Shown here in pieces: positions 51,801 through 58,019 of a stretch of DNA of 64,000 bases. Location: assembly GCF_963662255.1 (NCBI RefSeq), contig NC_085053.1, forward strand, positions 4,631,718-4,695,717. The letters are read 5' to 3'. The stretch's first letter is position 1. Every line of letters begins with the position of its first letter. The stretch comes from Cinclus cinclus (taxonomy: Eukaryota; Chordata; Aves; Passeriformes; Cinclidae). Both the position numbers and the translations under genes were made by a program. The notes under the pieces were generated by a model. The model had not been told where the DNA came from. It saw only the letters and a list, made by a program, of their open reading frames with translations, and searched no databases.

Positions 51801-54650
51801 TGCCTGCTTTCTCAGGAACTGCTGAGAAAGAAATGAAGACTCTATAGCCTGGAACTGTTGCTGCAGAAAGTCAAATATTACATAGTGATTCGTGTCGTTA
51901 CAGAAATACACCATGGGATCAATATAAAAAAGAATACTAAAAGTAAAGCACCAACACGAGACAAAGGAAAACATAATTATTATATTTCTTTAAATCACTT
52001 TGCTGTGAATTGCTGGCCTTTGCTGTTATTTTTTTCTTTTTTTTTTTGCCACTATAATTATAAATTGGATCCACTTTTTATGTATAAGGAAAACACGGGC
52101 TTGTGCGAACATGAACAGACTTGTTACTGCTGTTACCTGCTGGCTAGGAGTGTAACCTGAGAACATGTATGAGCCTTGTCCACACCTCGCGGGGGGGTTT
52201 GTAGCCACTGCTGCTTGAGTACTAGCCAACACGTTCGGGCTTGCTCAGACTCGTACCCCAGCACAGTAGGCATGACACGGCCCCACAAGAAACTGCCTGT
52301 AAAAGGGGCAGTGGCCAGGGGTAGGACAGACGTGTTGGTGGAGCACAGACTGCCCGCGTCCCCAGCGCTGCTTGCCCATCCCTTATCGATGAATCAATAA
52401 ATTGCCTTATTGATTGTCCTACCCGATTGTGGTAATTTATAACAAGAACGTGAGATGTAGGAACAGTAAATCCCTAAATCTACACTATGACTGCTTTAGT
52501 TCCTGCAGCTCTCACAGTGTGCAACGTCTTTCCATGGGAAGTGCAATCTTAGCAAATGGAAGTTAAAAATACAAAATATTAGAGTGTATTTTAAAATTTC
52601 CTTTATTAACTTCTGATTTTCAGAAGGATAATAGCATGGAACTATCAACTCCAGCATCATCAGGTATGATGCAAAAAAACTGCAACATTTTAGGAATGAG
52701 ATCTTATTACATAAAAACTGGAATTCATCATCTCAGCATAACCTGTGACTGACCAACAATTTCACAACTGTTTTTTTTTTTCTATTGGAAATCTCTTCAT
52801 CTTCGAAATTACCTACGAATCATCAAAAATGTGTCAGACTACTTCTGAGCTTGATTTTTATTGCCTTGCAGGAAAGAGTGCCAATGTGGGTAAAACCAAA
52901 CTGCTATTCTAGTCCTCTCTACCTCATTTTGTGATAAACTGTTAATGTTGGGTCATTTTCGGTGCACACCCGGCCCCCCGGGATACCATCTGGGTTAAAA
53001 GGAGAAGAGGCAAACCCTGCAAGGTGAGGTCGCGTTTCTTGATCCTTAGGATGGCTCAGATGGGAAAGCAGCACCACCACTCACCCGGAAAGTGTTGTCT
53101 CTGCTAATGGGCCATAATGAACTGAATATGCACTGGAGGAATGGGCAGCTGCAACTGCTATTAAGGACTCCAAAAAAACCTCAAGGGATTACATCATTCC
53201 ATTGTGAACCTCCCTACCCTGGGGGATGTACCACCTGAACCCCACCGTATATAATTTAGGCAGTCTAGGGTCTTGGGACAACACCACCGCTGGACATTCA
53301 GAGGAGGACCAGAACTGCCAGAAGAGCACTGCTTCTGACAGGACTGCAAACACCCTGACCAACAGAATGCCAGTCTGTACTCTGACTCTGTGGTTTTAAA
53401 CCAGTTTTTCCATATCGTTCCATTTGCTGTAATCTATTAAATTGTAACTCTGATTTGAAATCTCTCACAAGGTATTTGTGTGGGGATAATTTGTCCTTCT
53501 GGTTTACATTCAAACTAGGAGAATTTTATACCTTGTCCATCTAAACCCATTACATGTACCATGTCTCCTGTGAATGCAAATGAAAATAGATGACATTAAG
53601 GGAAACCAGTTTTACCAACTACATCAGGCAGGCCTCTGACTTTCTCAGATGAACTTGTATCTACATTTCCTGATGCCTCTAGAAAAGTTGTAGGGTGTCT
53701 GAAACAGAGAATGAAGCTTTGATTTGTACTAAAAATGCACCAGAAGAGGGACTAACATAATAGTATAATTCACTTTAATTGGCAAAATGTAACATTAAAG
53801 TGATCCTAAGTATCATTCTAACTTCAAAGAATATAATTCAAAGAATCAACGTTGCTCCTTCTGAGACACTGAAGCCTGGGTAGATCCCAACTTCAAATCT
53901 ATTAGGATGGCATTAAAGCAATACACGCTAGATTTAGTAGATGTAAACTACAAAGACATATATAACAGCTCTGAAAGATTAAAAAACCTATTAGCTTTTA
54001 AGGAGATGCTAGCAAGAAATGTGGAAATAGTCTTTATCTGCCCAGTGCTTTTCCCAAAAGCTTGGGCACTGTGTTTCTCCTTGGGGTCAGTGAGAATCCC
54101 TGTATCATTATTCAGCAGCTGGCTTAGGGTAAAAAAGGATGGATGGATTAACTTCATTTTTGTTCATTACATAACCCTACTGCATCATCATGTAAGCCAT
54201 TTACTTGGAAATATAACCTAAAAAGTAGGTGTCAGACTGGGTATATATCTAGATTGCTATGAGCAAAGACAGTTTCTCTTTAAAAGGAAAGACATACAAT
54301 ATGCCTGCCGTGGCAAATATTAGTCTATTAGCCCTGCACTTGAACGGGCAGCATGCAGTTCATTACAACAAATTGACATTTGGCAAGGAGACAGTCTATT
54401 CCAAGTTGTTAGTTCTGTGACCAAGAATTTCCAAGAGTTTCTAATTCCCAATGAAAATCTGTCAACTTCATACCTTTATTTATGAACATATAATTGGGGA
54501 TTATGCTTCTGTTCTTTACCTGTCTGAGTGTGGCTTTTTTGTGAAGTCACTGATGGGTGTTTTTCCAACACATTTCTGCTGGTTACAAGGTAATGGCATG
54601 GCATCAGCAGACATTTCTGAATGTCTATTTAAAGTATGCCTTTTACTCAT
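26744..54650 (-). CDS. CCDC180: CCDC180, coiled-coil domain-containing protein 180 (whole gene, 36 coding exons)
   Basis: Spliced minus-strand gene encoding about 1525 residues. The family has DUF4455 in the N-terminal half and DUF4456 near the C terminus, and it is expressed mainly in ciliated cells and testis; its molecular role is poorly known. I identified it from segments that resemble the human protein as I remember it: FFEHLEKWFA in exon 18, LGHPNNTHQLEALCQEE in exon 32, EKLLLELDE in exon 33, and the WWEESV terminus in exon 36. The predicted chain is rich in Glu, Lys, Gln and Leu, with long helical stretches and no signal peptide or membrane segment. An acidic patch (EETEEEDEES) falls near residues 620-630. 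All 36 exons join in phase and sum to 4578 nt. The start is the first ATG after an in-frame stop in the same exon, with A at -3. The length is somewhat below the roughly 1700 residues of human. A CR1 abuts exon 16 and exon 25 has a tandem duplication; no frameshift was seen. Confidence 0.94.
28294..28432 (-). CDS. CCDC180: CCDC180 coding exon 35
   Basis: Acceptor GGTTTTTTATAG, donor TATAAG|GTGGGT. Residues 1436-1482 (SWPGIPKTTLPGSPDYILCR...). Confidence 0.95.
28945..29050 (-). CDS. CCDC180: CCDC180 coding exon 34
   Basis: Acceptor TATTACCTCCCAG, donor AGGAG|GTAGTA. Residues 1401-1436 (TEIPTEKMLTLKHHKQAGLP...). Begins with two bases and ends in phase 2. Confidence 0.92.
29292..29403 (-). CDS. 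CCDC180: CCDC180 coding exon 33
   Basis: Acceptor ATGTTGCAACAG, donor GTGGCAG|GTAAGA. Residues 1364-1401, including LTEKLLLELDETITADDV. Ends in phase 1. The acceptor tract is weak, but the frame and family match are good. Confidence 0.94.
29980..30640. other. Unassigned island within a CCDC180 intron
   Basis: Intronic stretch between exons 32 and 33 that is less AT-rich than its surroundings and has open plus-strand text near 30038-30270 (TIIIAWNKIGAAAATWAVLK). I recognise neither a gene nor a named repeat. A decayed transposon is possible. Confidence 0.3.
31093..31230 (-). CDS. CCDC180: CCDC180 coding exon 32
   Basis: 46 codons in phase 0, acceptor TATTTCCTTAAAG, donor CTGCAG|GTAACT. Residues 1318-1363, including LGHPNNTHQLEALCQEE, a family-diagnostic stretch. 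Confidence 0.95.
32057..32208 (-). CDS. CCDC180: CCDC180 coding exon 31
   Basis: Acceptor AAGAATTTTCAG, donor GGGAAG|GTATGT. Residues 1267-1317 (QLKWFEEELSSVSQLVVESL...). Ends in phase 0. Confidence 0.95.
32571..32715 (-). CDS. CCDC180: CCDC180 coding exon 30
   Basis: Acceptor CCCTTTTGCAG, donor CTTAGAG|GTAAAG. Residues 1219-1267 (EFYGEKKNPHMGMLEDLPDT...). Ends in phase 1. Confidence 0.95.
32903..32969 (-). CDS. CCDC180: CCDC180 coding exon 29
   Basis: Acceptor TTTGCTTTTCAG, donor GGTGAG|GTAAGG. Residues 1196-1218 (TFKGIIMNILWKGNNTLVCL). Start of the C-terminal DUF4456 part. Confidence 0.92.
33766..33850. repeat. Compound tetranucleotide microsatellite (GATA)n(GACA)n(TA-rich)
   Basis: About five GATA units run directly into about seven GACA units and then a GATATATACATACATATG tail. 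It lies in the intron between CCDC180 exons 28 and 29, about 50 bp from the donor of exon 28. Likely length-polymorphic. Confidence 0.95.
33902..33973 (-). CDS. CCDC180: CCDC180 coding exon 28
   Basis: Acceptor TTTTTCCTTCCAG, donor TCTGA|GTAAGT. Residues 1172-1196 (EKGRKSLTRNERSEIFGKKP), basic linker. Phase agrees with both sides. Confidence 0.92.
34114..34488 (+). mobile_element. Solo LTR, ERVL type
   Basis: Begins TGTCCTGGTTCTGGCCAGGACAGGGTTAA and ends CCAAACCATGACA, both classic for a large family of bird ERVL LTRs. It also contains GTTCTTATCTCAACCTCATC just before the end. It is antisense to CCDC180, in the intron between exons 27 and 28. No clear target duplication is visible. Confidence 0.85.
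34935..35028 (-). CDS. CCDC180: CCDC180 coding exon 27
   Basis: Acceptor GTCAACATAAG, donor AAAAAAG|GTGAGA. Residues 1141-1172, Lys/Ser-rich (KKLSDAHSQKSTSKRSSRDE). Begins with two bases and ends in phase 2. Confidence 0.88.
35797..35849 (-). CDS. CCDC180: CCDC180 coding exon 26
   Basis: Acceptor TATTATTTTCAG, donor GTCCAG|GTGTGC. Residues 1123-1141 (FDLSKKSRDLNRGKNGP), basic. Begins with one base and ends in phase 1. Confidence 0.9.
36448..36686 (-). CDS. CCDC180: CCDC180 coding exon 25, with 13-codon tandem duplication
   Basis: Acceptor TTCCCATTTCAG, donor GCTGG|GTAAGT, ends in phase 2. Residues 1044-1123. The first 26 residues are two copies of a 13-residue unit (EDFTTPDTDGTLQ, then EDFTTLDMDGRLQ), encoded by two 39-nt repeats. 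The remainder (PEKFPLLNSSGMDTSIFDDL...) looks like the conserved family sequence. Confidence 0.95.
37358..37471 (-). CDS. CCDC180: CCDC180 coding exon 24
   Basis: 38 codons in phase 0, acceptor GTATTTTCAG, donor GCCACT|GTAAGA. Residues 1006-1043 (ASTSEELYDFAREVLKELIK...). The intron before it carries a solo LTR. Confidence 0.95.
37666..38207 (-). mobile_element. Solo LTR, ERVL type, with 5-bp target duplication
   Basis: 542 bp. On the plus strand it begins TGTTGTGGTTTTAAACCCAGC and ends ATCCAAGACA. It contains the family phrase CCCTTTGGTCAGTTTGGGTCA. The flanks are AGGAC (37661-37665) and AGGAC (38208-38212), an exact 5-bp target-site duplication expected for ERVL integration. It is in the sense orientation of CCDC180, in the intron between exons 23 and 24. 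No internal coding region remains, so it arose by LTR-LTR recombination. Confidence 0.93.
38357..38455 (-). CDS. CCDC180: CCDC180 coding exon 23
   Basis: 33 codons in phase 0, acceptor TCTGCTTTAG, donor AAAGAG|GTAACT. Residues 973-1005 (VVNSNLQSVTLKSYLEKLQQ...). Confidence 0.95.
38849..38965 (-). CDS. CCDC180: CCDC180 coding exon 22
   Basis: 39 codons in phase 0, acceptor ACATTCTTAAAG, donor TCTGAG|GTACAA. Residues 934-972 (ATELFKQSEKKFASLSLSRA...). Confidence 0.95.
39178..39322 (-). CDS. CCDC180: CCDC180 coding exon 21
   Basis: Acceptor TTTGCTTTCAG, donor GAGCAG|GTATGC. Residues 885-933 (LFSEVGDFSSEELKFFNKCL...). Ends in phase 0. Confidence 0.95.
39592..39738 (-). CDS. CCDC180: CCDC180 coding exon 20
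   Basis: Acceptor ATTTGCTGTTAG, donor TGCAG|GTATGT. Residues 836-885 (SASSRNNLESELRNHLESIR...). Confidence 0.95.
40249..40429 (-). CDS. CCDC180: CCDC180 coding exon 19
   Basis: Acceptor CTTTCTTCTCAG, donor GAGCA|GTAAGT. Residues 776-836 (ELSLHKEHLDHHSAVLAEGL...). Begins with two bases and ends in phase 2; coiled-coil composition. Confidence 0.95.
41514..41689 (-). CDS. CCDC180: CCDC180 coding exon 18
   Basis: Acceptor TTTTTCAATCATAG, donor CGAGCTG|GTATTG. Residues 717-776, including CFFEHLEKWFAESLF, one of the segments that identified the gene. Begins with one base and ends in phase 1. Confidence 0.95.
42229..42431 (-). CDS. CCDC180: CCDC180 coding exon 17
   Basis: Acceptor ACTGTTTCCCAG, donor AAAAG|GTGAGT, ends in phase 2. 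Residues 650-717, including NTYTVLGVEEAGKTD and ESLPMYLKYVLLTEAMF. Confidence 0.95.
42571..42628. repeat. (TA)n-rich tract
   Basis: Imperfect TA/CATA repeat in the intron between CCDC180 exons 16 and 17. Confidence 0.8.
43008..43237 (-). CDS. CCDC180: CCDC180 coding exon 16, with acceptor at a CR1 edge
   Basis: Residues 573-649, with the acidic patch EETEEEDEES and the end PSIMQ before donor CAG|GTGAGC. The best acceptor that keeps phase is AATTGCCCCCAG|GGCTTG at 43238-43239. Its pyrimidine tract belongs to the antisense strand of the CR1 at 43238-43735. The 3' half of the exon is secure; the 5' boundary is a prediction. If the acceptor is not used, this segment would instead have been joined to the remnant beyond the CR1. 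Confidence 0.75.
43238..43735 (+). mobile_element. CR1 LINE 3' fragment abutting CCDC180 exon 16
   Basis: Plus-oriented, 5'-truncated CR1 of a songbird-like subfamily. Recognisable text includes AAAGACCTAAAGCTATTAGAG, AGAGGGTGGTCAGGCACTGAA, and the 3' end GGGTCCCTTCCAACTCAGG followed by ACTATGATT. Its left edge coincides with the predicted acceptor of CCDC180 exon 16. The right edge is followed by exon-like sequence. Confidence 0.92.
43736..43806 (-). pseudogene. Exon-like remnant upstream of CCDC180 exon 16
   Basis: Open in the CCDC180 frame. If spliced from exon 15 it would give VEASEAEHMVEQQAESIMQG and then run into the CR1. Its end (EHMVEQQAESIMQ, ATGCAAGGAGAGG) resembles the end of exon 16 (EHAEQGPSIMQ, ATGCAG then GTGAGC), but the GT donor is absent. 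Either it is the 5' part of exon 16 cut off by the CR1 insertion, or a decayed duplicate of the exon 16 end. The acceptor (AATAAGTAG) is weak. Confidence 0.5.
43888..43951 (-). CDS. CCDC180: CCDC180 coding exon 15
   Basis: Acceptor TTGCTTTTAG, donor AAACAG|GTATTT. Residues 552-573 (NLQGTTHFIVQDQNSTTTIQ). Ends in phase 1. A short polar linker before the disrupted exon 16 region. Confidence 0.88.
44382..44508 (-). CDS. CCDC180: CCDC180 coding exon 14
   Basis: Acceptor TTAAATTTGACAG, donor AAACAG|GTAAAA. Residues 509-551 (NETLKQIVMDEVTAYPKAIL...). Begins with one base and ends in phase 0. Confidence 0.94.
45758..45873 (-). CDS. CCDC180: CCDC180 coding exon 13
   Basis: Acceptor GTGGCCTTAG, donor ACAAG|GTATGA, ends in phase 2. 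Residues 471-509 (MMKGDLDTILKKMQMASCEE...). Confidence 0.95.
46391..46564 (-). CDS. CCDC180: CCDC180 coding exon 12
   Basis: 58 codons in phase 0, acceptor TTTTTCTTCAG, donor ATAGAG|GTATAA. Residues 413-470, including KWHEKCCQGLYRCVQEAMDL and a Gln-rich helix. This lies in the DUF4455 part. Confidence 0.95.
47184..47303 (-). CDS. CCDC180: CCDC180 coding exon 11
   Basis: 40 codons in phase 0, acceptor TTTTAATTTAG, donor ATGGAT|GTACGT. Residues 373-412 (MALLDMNICTVEDAEVVHSN...). Confidence 0.95.
47796..47884 (-). CDS. CCDC180: CCDC180 coding exon 10
   Basis: Acceptor GTCATTCAG, donor TGCAAG|GTGAGT. Residues 343-372 (TCNVEGVKKMRIQYELVQGK...). Begins with two bases and ends in phase 0. Confidence 0.94.
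48575..48654 (-). CDS. CCDC180: CCDC180 coding exon 9
   Basis: Acceptor CTACTTTGATAG, donor AATATAG|GTAAGT. Residues 316-343 (TLLPPTHTKSDIHEWYRTLE...). Ends in phase 1. Confidence 0.93.
49349..49468 (-). CDS. CCDC180: CCDC180 coding exon 8
   Basis: Acceptor ATCCTGCAG, donor TATTGG|GTATGG, begins with one base and ends in phase 2. Residues 276-316 (EFMASEEIQNPPAVKTEMEN...). Confidence 0.93.
49636..49799 (-). CDS. CCDC180: CCDC180 coding exon 7
   Basis: Acceptor TTAATGCACAG, donor TTTCAG|GTCAGA, ends in phase 2. Residues 222-276 (NINRALLDNERATAKLLFHL...); coiled-coil character. Confidence 0.95.
50046..50141 (-). CDS. CCDC180: CCDC180 coding exon 6
   Basis: 32 codons in phase 0, acceptor CTATTGCACAG, donor GCCATG|GTAAAT. 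Residues 190-221 (IADVLTKYTVKLQEISFFLA...). Confidence 0.95.
51214..51324 (-). CDS. CCDC180: CCDC180 coding exon 5
   Basis: 37 codons in phase 0, acceptor TTTTTTGCAG, donor GTTAAA|GTGAGC. Residues 153-189 (GLEELWNMIHEESSNRKNQI...). Confidence 0.95.
51488..51616 (-). CDS. CCDC180: CCDC180 coding exon 4
   Basis: 43 codons in phase 0, acceptor CCGTTTTAG, donor TTTGAA|GTAAGG. Residues 110-152 (EMEASVLKLQEFLQLKLMKS...), amphipathic helix. Confidence 0.95.
51709..51821 (-). CDS. CCDC180: CCDC180 coding exon 3
   Basis: Acceptor TTTCTTTCTCAG, donor GGCAGG|GTAAGG. Residues 72-109, including STWKYLAERQQKHHYQAVTE, the start of the helical N-terminal region. Ends in phase 0. Confidence 0.92.
52080..52444 (+). 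mobile_element. Solo LTR with poly(A) signal (family A)
   Basis: The right end is clear: CCCAGCGCTGCTTGCCCATCC, AATAAATTGCC, then ATTTATAACA at 52444. The left end is approximate. It shares CCCAGCGCTGCTTG and the TTTATAACA terminus with the element at 56.24-56.52 kb. It lies in the intron between CCDC180 exons 2 and 3, antisense to the gene. Confidence 0.65.
52950..53520 (+). mobile_element. Probable solo LTR (family B)
   Basis: Non-AT-rich island with LTR-like organisation: TGTTGGGTCATTTTC near the left, a TATA-like GTATATAATTTAGG near 53250, then CTTGGGACAACACCACCGC and ATTAAATTGTAAC near 53437. Termini are not certain. It is in the intron between CCDC180 exons 2 and 3. Confidence 0.55.
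53616..53698 (-). CDS. CCDC180: CCDC180 coding exon 2
   Basis: Acceptor CTCTGTTTCAG, donor GTAGTTG|GTAAAA. Residues 44-71 (HPTTFLEASGNVDTSS...). Begins with one base and ends in phase 1, matching both neighbours. Confidence 0.85.
54520..54650 (-). CDS. CCDC180: CCDC180 coding exon 1
   Basis: Starts with ATG (MSKRHTLNRHSEM...), encodes residues 1-43 and ends in phase 2 (CAGACAG|GTAAAG). The sequence is basic and polar. The split codon joins exon 2 as Arg. Confidence 0.85.
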
Positions 54651-54749
54651 CTTAGAGGACCTTGTCTTCTTCTTTCCTTCACCCAAAACGTGGGCTAGGT
54701 GAGCCTTCAAAGAACCATAATCTCAACAACTAGAATTCCTTCAAACCTA
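54651..54749 (-). other. CCDC180: CCDC180 5' UTR part of first coding exon
   Basis: Upstream of the start codon the exon extends to a good acceptor (pyrimidine-rich ...TTTTTTTATTCAG|TAGG) at 54750-54751. An in-frame TGA lies between this acceptor and the ATG, so no coding exon precedes it in this reading. Confidence 0.7.
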
Positions 54750-55394
54750 CTGAATAAAAAAAGCGACAAAATAATTAATAAAAACTAGTAAGGGAAAGAC
54801 AGCAGAAGAGAAAGGTAAAATAATGAACCCTACATGCCACATGTATAACCATCTTCATCTAAGGCTATTTTCAAAATGAGAAAAAAAAAACTATAATCTT
54901 AACTGAATTGTGTCACCTTGCTTACAGTTACCAGAAAAGTCAACAGCAGAGTTAAAAATGCCTGAATCTGGCTAATTACGCCTCTAAATGTTTTACTGCT
55001 GTGTTCTGATTCTGCCTTCAGTTAATATAACCTGATATACAACAAAGAGATGGGAACACATGTAGGTGCATTGGAGAGCATATTCTGGAGATAACACATT
55101 CATTTTTTACTAAAACAAATCCAAACCAGAAATGCTGAAAATTACCTGGGGTCATTTCAACAGCCAGCAAACTGGCCAACACAACCCACCTTTGGCTTTT
55201 ACTCAATTCTTTGCTTTTTCTACCTGGGCCTTGAAGATCTGTCTACAGCCTTCCTCTCTGTGAATACGTCACGCTTGTCCTGTTGAGAGCCCATGGCTCC
55301 TCACAGCTGACTGGCCAGGCCTGCTTCCACAAGAACTGGCAACTACAAGCTGGCAGCCAAGAGATACAACACTTCACTTGGAAAAGGGCCTCCC

Positions 55395-55870
55395 ATGAAT
55401 CCTAGAATCCCAGAATGGCGTGGGCTGGAAGGGACCTTGAGATAGATTATCTTCTTCCAACATCCTGACGTAGGCAGGGATGCTTTCCACTAGCCCAGGT
55501 TACTCCAAGTCCTGTCCAACCCAGCCTTGGACACTTCCTGGGATGGGGCACCCACACAGCCTCCCTGAACAACCTGTGCCAGGGCCTCAGCACCCACACA
55601 AGGAAGAATTCCTTTCCAATATCGCATCTACCCCTGCCCTCTGGCAGTTTGAAGCCATTCCCCCTTGTCCCGCCAGTCCAGACCCTTTTCCCAAGTGCCT
55701 CTCCAGCTCTCTTGGAGCCCTAGTAGGCACAGCAAGGGGCTCTAAAGTCTCCCTGGAGCCTTCTGTTCTCCAGACGGGACACCCTCAGCTCTCCCAGCCT
55801 GTCCTAGAGCAGAGGAGCTCCAGGCTTCAAAGCAGCTTCGTGGCCTCCCGGAGACTCCTAGCGGTGAAAC
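55395..55870 (-). mobile_element. CR1 LINE 3' fragment
   Basis: Reverse-oriented CR1 starting at its 3' terminus (CCTAGAATCCCAGAATGGCG, GGGCTGGAAGGGACCTTGAG) and continuing to GCTTCGTGGCCTCCCGGAGA. It lies between the putative first exon and the first coding exon of CCDC180. Confidence 0.93.
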
Positions 55871-55904
55871 TGCACGCCTACCTCTCACCGTCCAGGCCCT
55901 ACGG

Positions 55905-56055
55905 ATGTCGCTCCCGGTGTCCCTCGGGGTCGCTCCCGGTATCGCTCCCGGTGTCCCTCGGGGTCGCTCCCGGTATCGCTCCCGGGGTCCCTCGGGGTCG
56001 CTCCCGGGGTCGCTCCCGGTGTCCCTCGGGGTCGCTCCCGGGGTCGCTGCCGGCT
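55905..56055. repeat. GC-rich minisatellite, 34-bp higher-order unit of 12-bp GTCGCTCCCGGT
   Basis: Four-plus copies of a 34-bp unit made of two 12-mers (GTCGCTCCCGGT / ATCGCTCCCGGT) and a GTCCCTCGGG spacer. It is very CpG-rich and located immediately downstream of the proposed CCDC180 first exon. It creates open Arg/Ser/Gly/Pro frames on both strands that are not genes. Confidence 0.9.
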
Positions 56056-56059
56056 CTCT

Positions 56060-56230
56060 CCCCGCCCCCTCCAGGGGCCCTCAGGCGCTGCCGCCCGGAC
56101 GCGCGTGCCGCTGTCAGAGTGACGGAGGGGGAGCGGGGGCCCGGCCCAGCCTCACCCGCAGCGTCCCCGGCGGCTGCCGAGGGCTCGTCCGATAGATTTT
56201 GCAAAATCAGACTTCCTGCCTTCGTTTGAT
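56060..56230 (-). promoter_or_regulatory. CCDC180: Probable CCDC180 promoter and noncoding first exon
   Basis: CpG-rich segment on the 5' side of CCDC180. On the minus strand, GGGACGCTGCGG is followed by GTGAGG at 56154-56155, giving a plausible donor for a noncoding exon beginning near 56.2 kb and spliced to the acceptor at 54750. The start site and exact exon are inferred; no initiator or TATA element is evident. I looked for an RFX X-box, as ciliary genes often have, and did not find a clear one. Confidence 0.45.
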
Positions 56231-56239
56231 CATTGCTGC

Positions 56240-56522
56240 CTATCTACAAAGACCAGACTCCCCGACTTTTGCCGCTGATCTGTGAGACTGACTGCAGCCC
56301 AGAGACTGTATGGATGTTTATTTGACCGCCACTGCTTACCTGGCAAAGTTAAAAGTTACAACGAGAGCCCATACTATAAGAAGAGGCTGCAAACCAAGGT
56401 TGGATGGAGCGTGGAGTGGGCGGTGACCCCTCACCTTCCCCAGCGCTGCTTGCTCGTCTGGATCAAATAAAGCAATCTCAATTCTACTAAATATCGAGAA
56501 TTTTTGTTTCTCATTTATAACA
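56240..56522 (+). mobile_element. LTR fragment (family A), adjacent to CCDC180 5' end
   Basis: Ends TCATTTATAACA at 56522, with CCCAGCGCTGCTTGCTCG and AAATAAAGCAATCTC upstream, closely parallel to the right end of the LTR at 52.08-52.44 kb. The left boundary is unclear and the element may overlap the proposed first exon of CCDC180. Confidence 0.6.
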
Positions 56523-57280
56523 CGGTAAGAAATGCCATTGTTCTGGTGTGCAGGTAAAGGCGCAGAAATTGGCAAAAATATTTTTTGTCTGGATTTCAGC
56601 TGGTTTCTTTCTTACACTGCTTGCAAGACATCCAAGGTAATGGCGCTCTGTGCTGTGTCCTGCCACACCACATCCCTGCTCCCCAGCTGCAGCTGAGCCA
56701 GTCTCCAGCGCTCCAGGGACGCACCCAGGGTCCCGTGGTGTGAGGTCTGTGCTGCTGGATAGAGGAGTCTGACATGGGGGCTCTGATGGGAAAGATCATT
56801 ATGCGCTGTCCCGTCCCGTCCCTGCATCCATCAAGGATTCTGGGGGCCTTGCCACGTGCGCGTGGAGGCAGCTCTGGCTGGGCCAGGAGACCCTTGGTGT
56901 GTCCAAGGGACAGCTTTCCTCACAGACACCGCCAAGGTCGTTCCCTGTCCCCGTTCCAGGCGTTTGCACCTGCCCACGTCTCGGCCAGGTTGCCCTCTGG
57001 CTTCCCCCAGCTAGCTAGGTTCACCTCCTTTTTGCTCGCTTTTAGCTGGTAGCTGGAACTGTTGCAGATGTCTCTGTACTTAAGATTTAAGAAACAACGA
57101 AGCCTGAACATGAGAAAATTCGTCTCTTCCGTGTTTTTTAATCCTGGCTCTGAATGAAGATATAAGAAACTTCAGAGAAGCCACTAATTAAGTGGTGCAA
57201 ATACCCTCCATCACATGTGTTAGCAAAAAGGACTTTTTTGCATCTTCTTCTTTAAGTTTGTGAACATATATGAAAAAGAA
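56523..57280. other. Intergenic, moderately GC-rich, no gene seen
   Basis: Contains no convincing exon or repeat terminus. GC content is intermediate between 56.6 and 57.05 kb, then falls. Confidence 0.4.
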
Positions 57281-57284
57281 AACT

Positions 57285-58010
57285 GTCTCAGCAGATTTTT
57301 CAATAGCTTTAAGAAGACTTTGCAAGCACCCAGGGAAATCTGGGCCGGTGCTCAGTCATCCTCACAATAACAAAGTGTTTCCTAGAGATCACAGGGAACC
57401 TCCTGTATTTCAGTTTGTGACTGCTCCCTCTAGTTGTGTCATTGGCCCAGCTCTGTCTTCTTTGCACCATCCCTTCAGATACTTACAGACATTGATAAGA
57501 TCACCCTAAGCCTTCTCTTCTCCAGGCTCAAGAGTTACATCTTTCTCCATCTTCCCTTATAGCAGAGTTGTTCCTGTCCCTCTATTATCATCTTTACAAG
57601 CCTTCACTGCATTTTTCTGAGCTGAGGAGCCCCAAACTGGAGCCAGCACTAGAGGTGCTCACCAGTGCTGAGCAGAAGAGAAGGGTCCCCTCCCTCGGCC
57701 TGCTGTTTGCACTCTCAACACAGCTCAGGATCCCATTGCCCTGCTTTCCCAGAAGGATGCATATTTTGGCTTGTGTTAACCTTGGTGCTCTCCAGGACCT
57801 CCAAAGCCTTTCCTGACAATATGCTTTCCAGCCCAACTAGGTGGTCCCCAGTATGTTCTGGTGCCTGCCTGGTAATGTTCCTCTCCAGAAACAGGACTTT
57901 GAGCTTTCCCTTTCTTGAACTTGGAGATGTTCCTGTCAGCCCATTTCTCAGGCTTGTCGAGGTTCCTCTGGATGGCTGCATGACCTTCTGGCATGGCTTC
58001 CTAGATTCTT
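57285..58010 (-). mobile_element. CR1 LINE fragment, diverged
   Basis: Reverse-oriented CR1 text: ACATTGATAAGATCACCCTAAG, CTTCTCTTCTCCAGGCTCAAG, GAGCCCCAAACTGGAGCCAGC, and further upstream body to about 58 kb (CTCAGGCTTGTCGAGGTTCC). No open frame. Confidence 0.8.
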
Positions 58011-58019
58011 TCCCTATTC

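Noticed and set aside
55480..56229. 249-codon plus-strand open frame
   Set aside because: It consists of antisense CR1 followed by the GC-rich minisatellite. Composition explains its length.
52026..56522. A single 4.5-kb provirus bounded by the two family A LTRs
   Set aside because: The interval contains two CCDC180 coding exons, another LTR and a CR1, and no retroviral coding sequence. The two LTRs also differ substantially.
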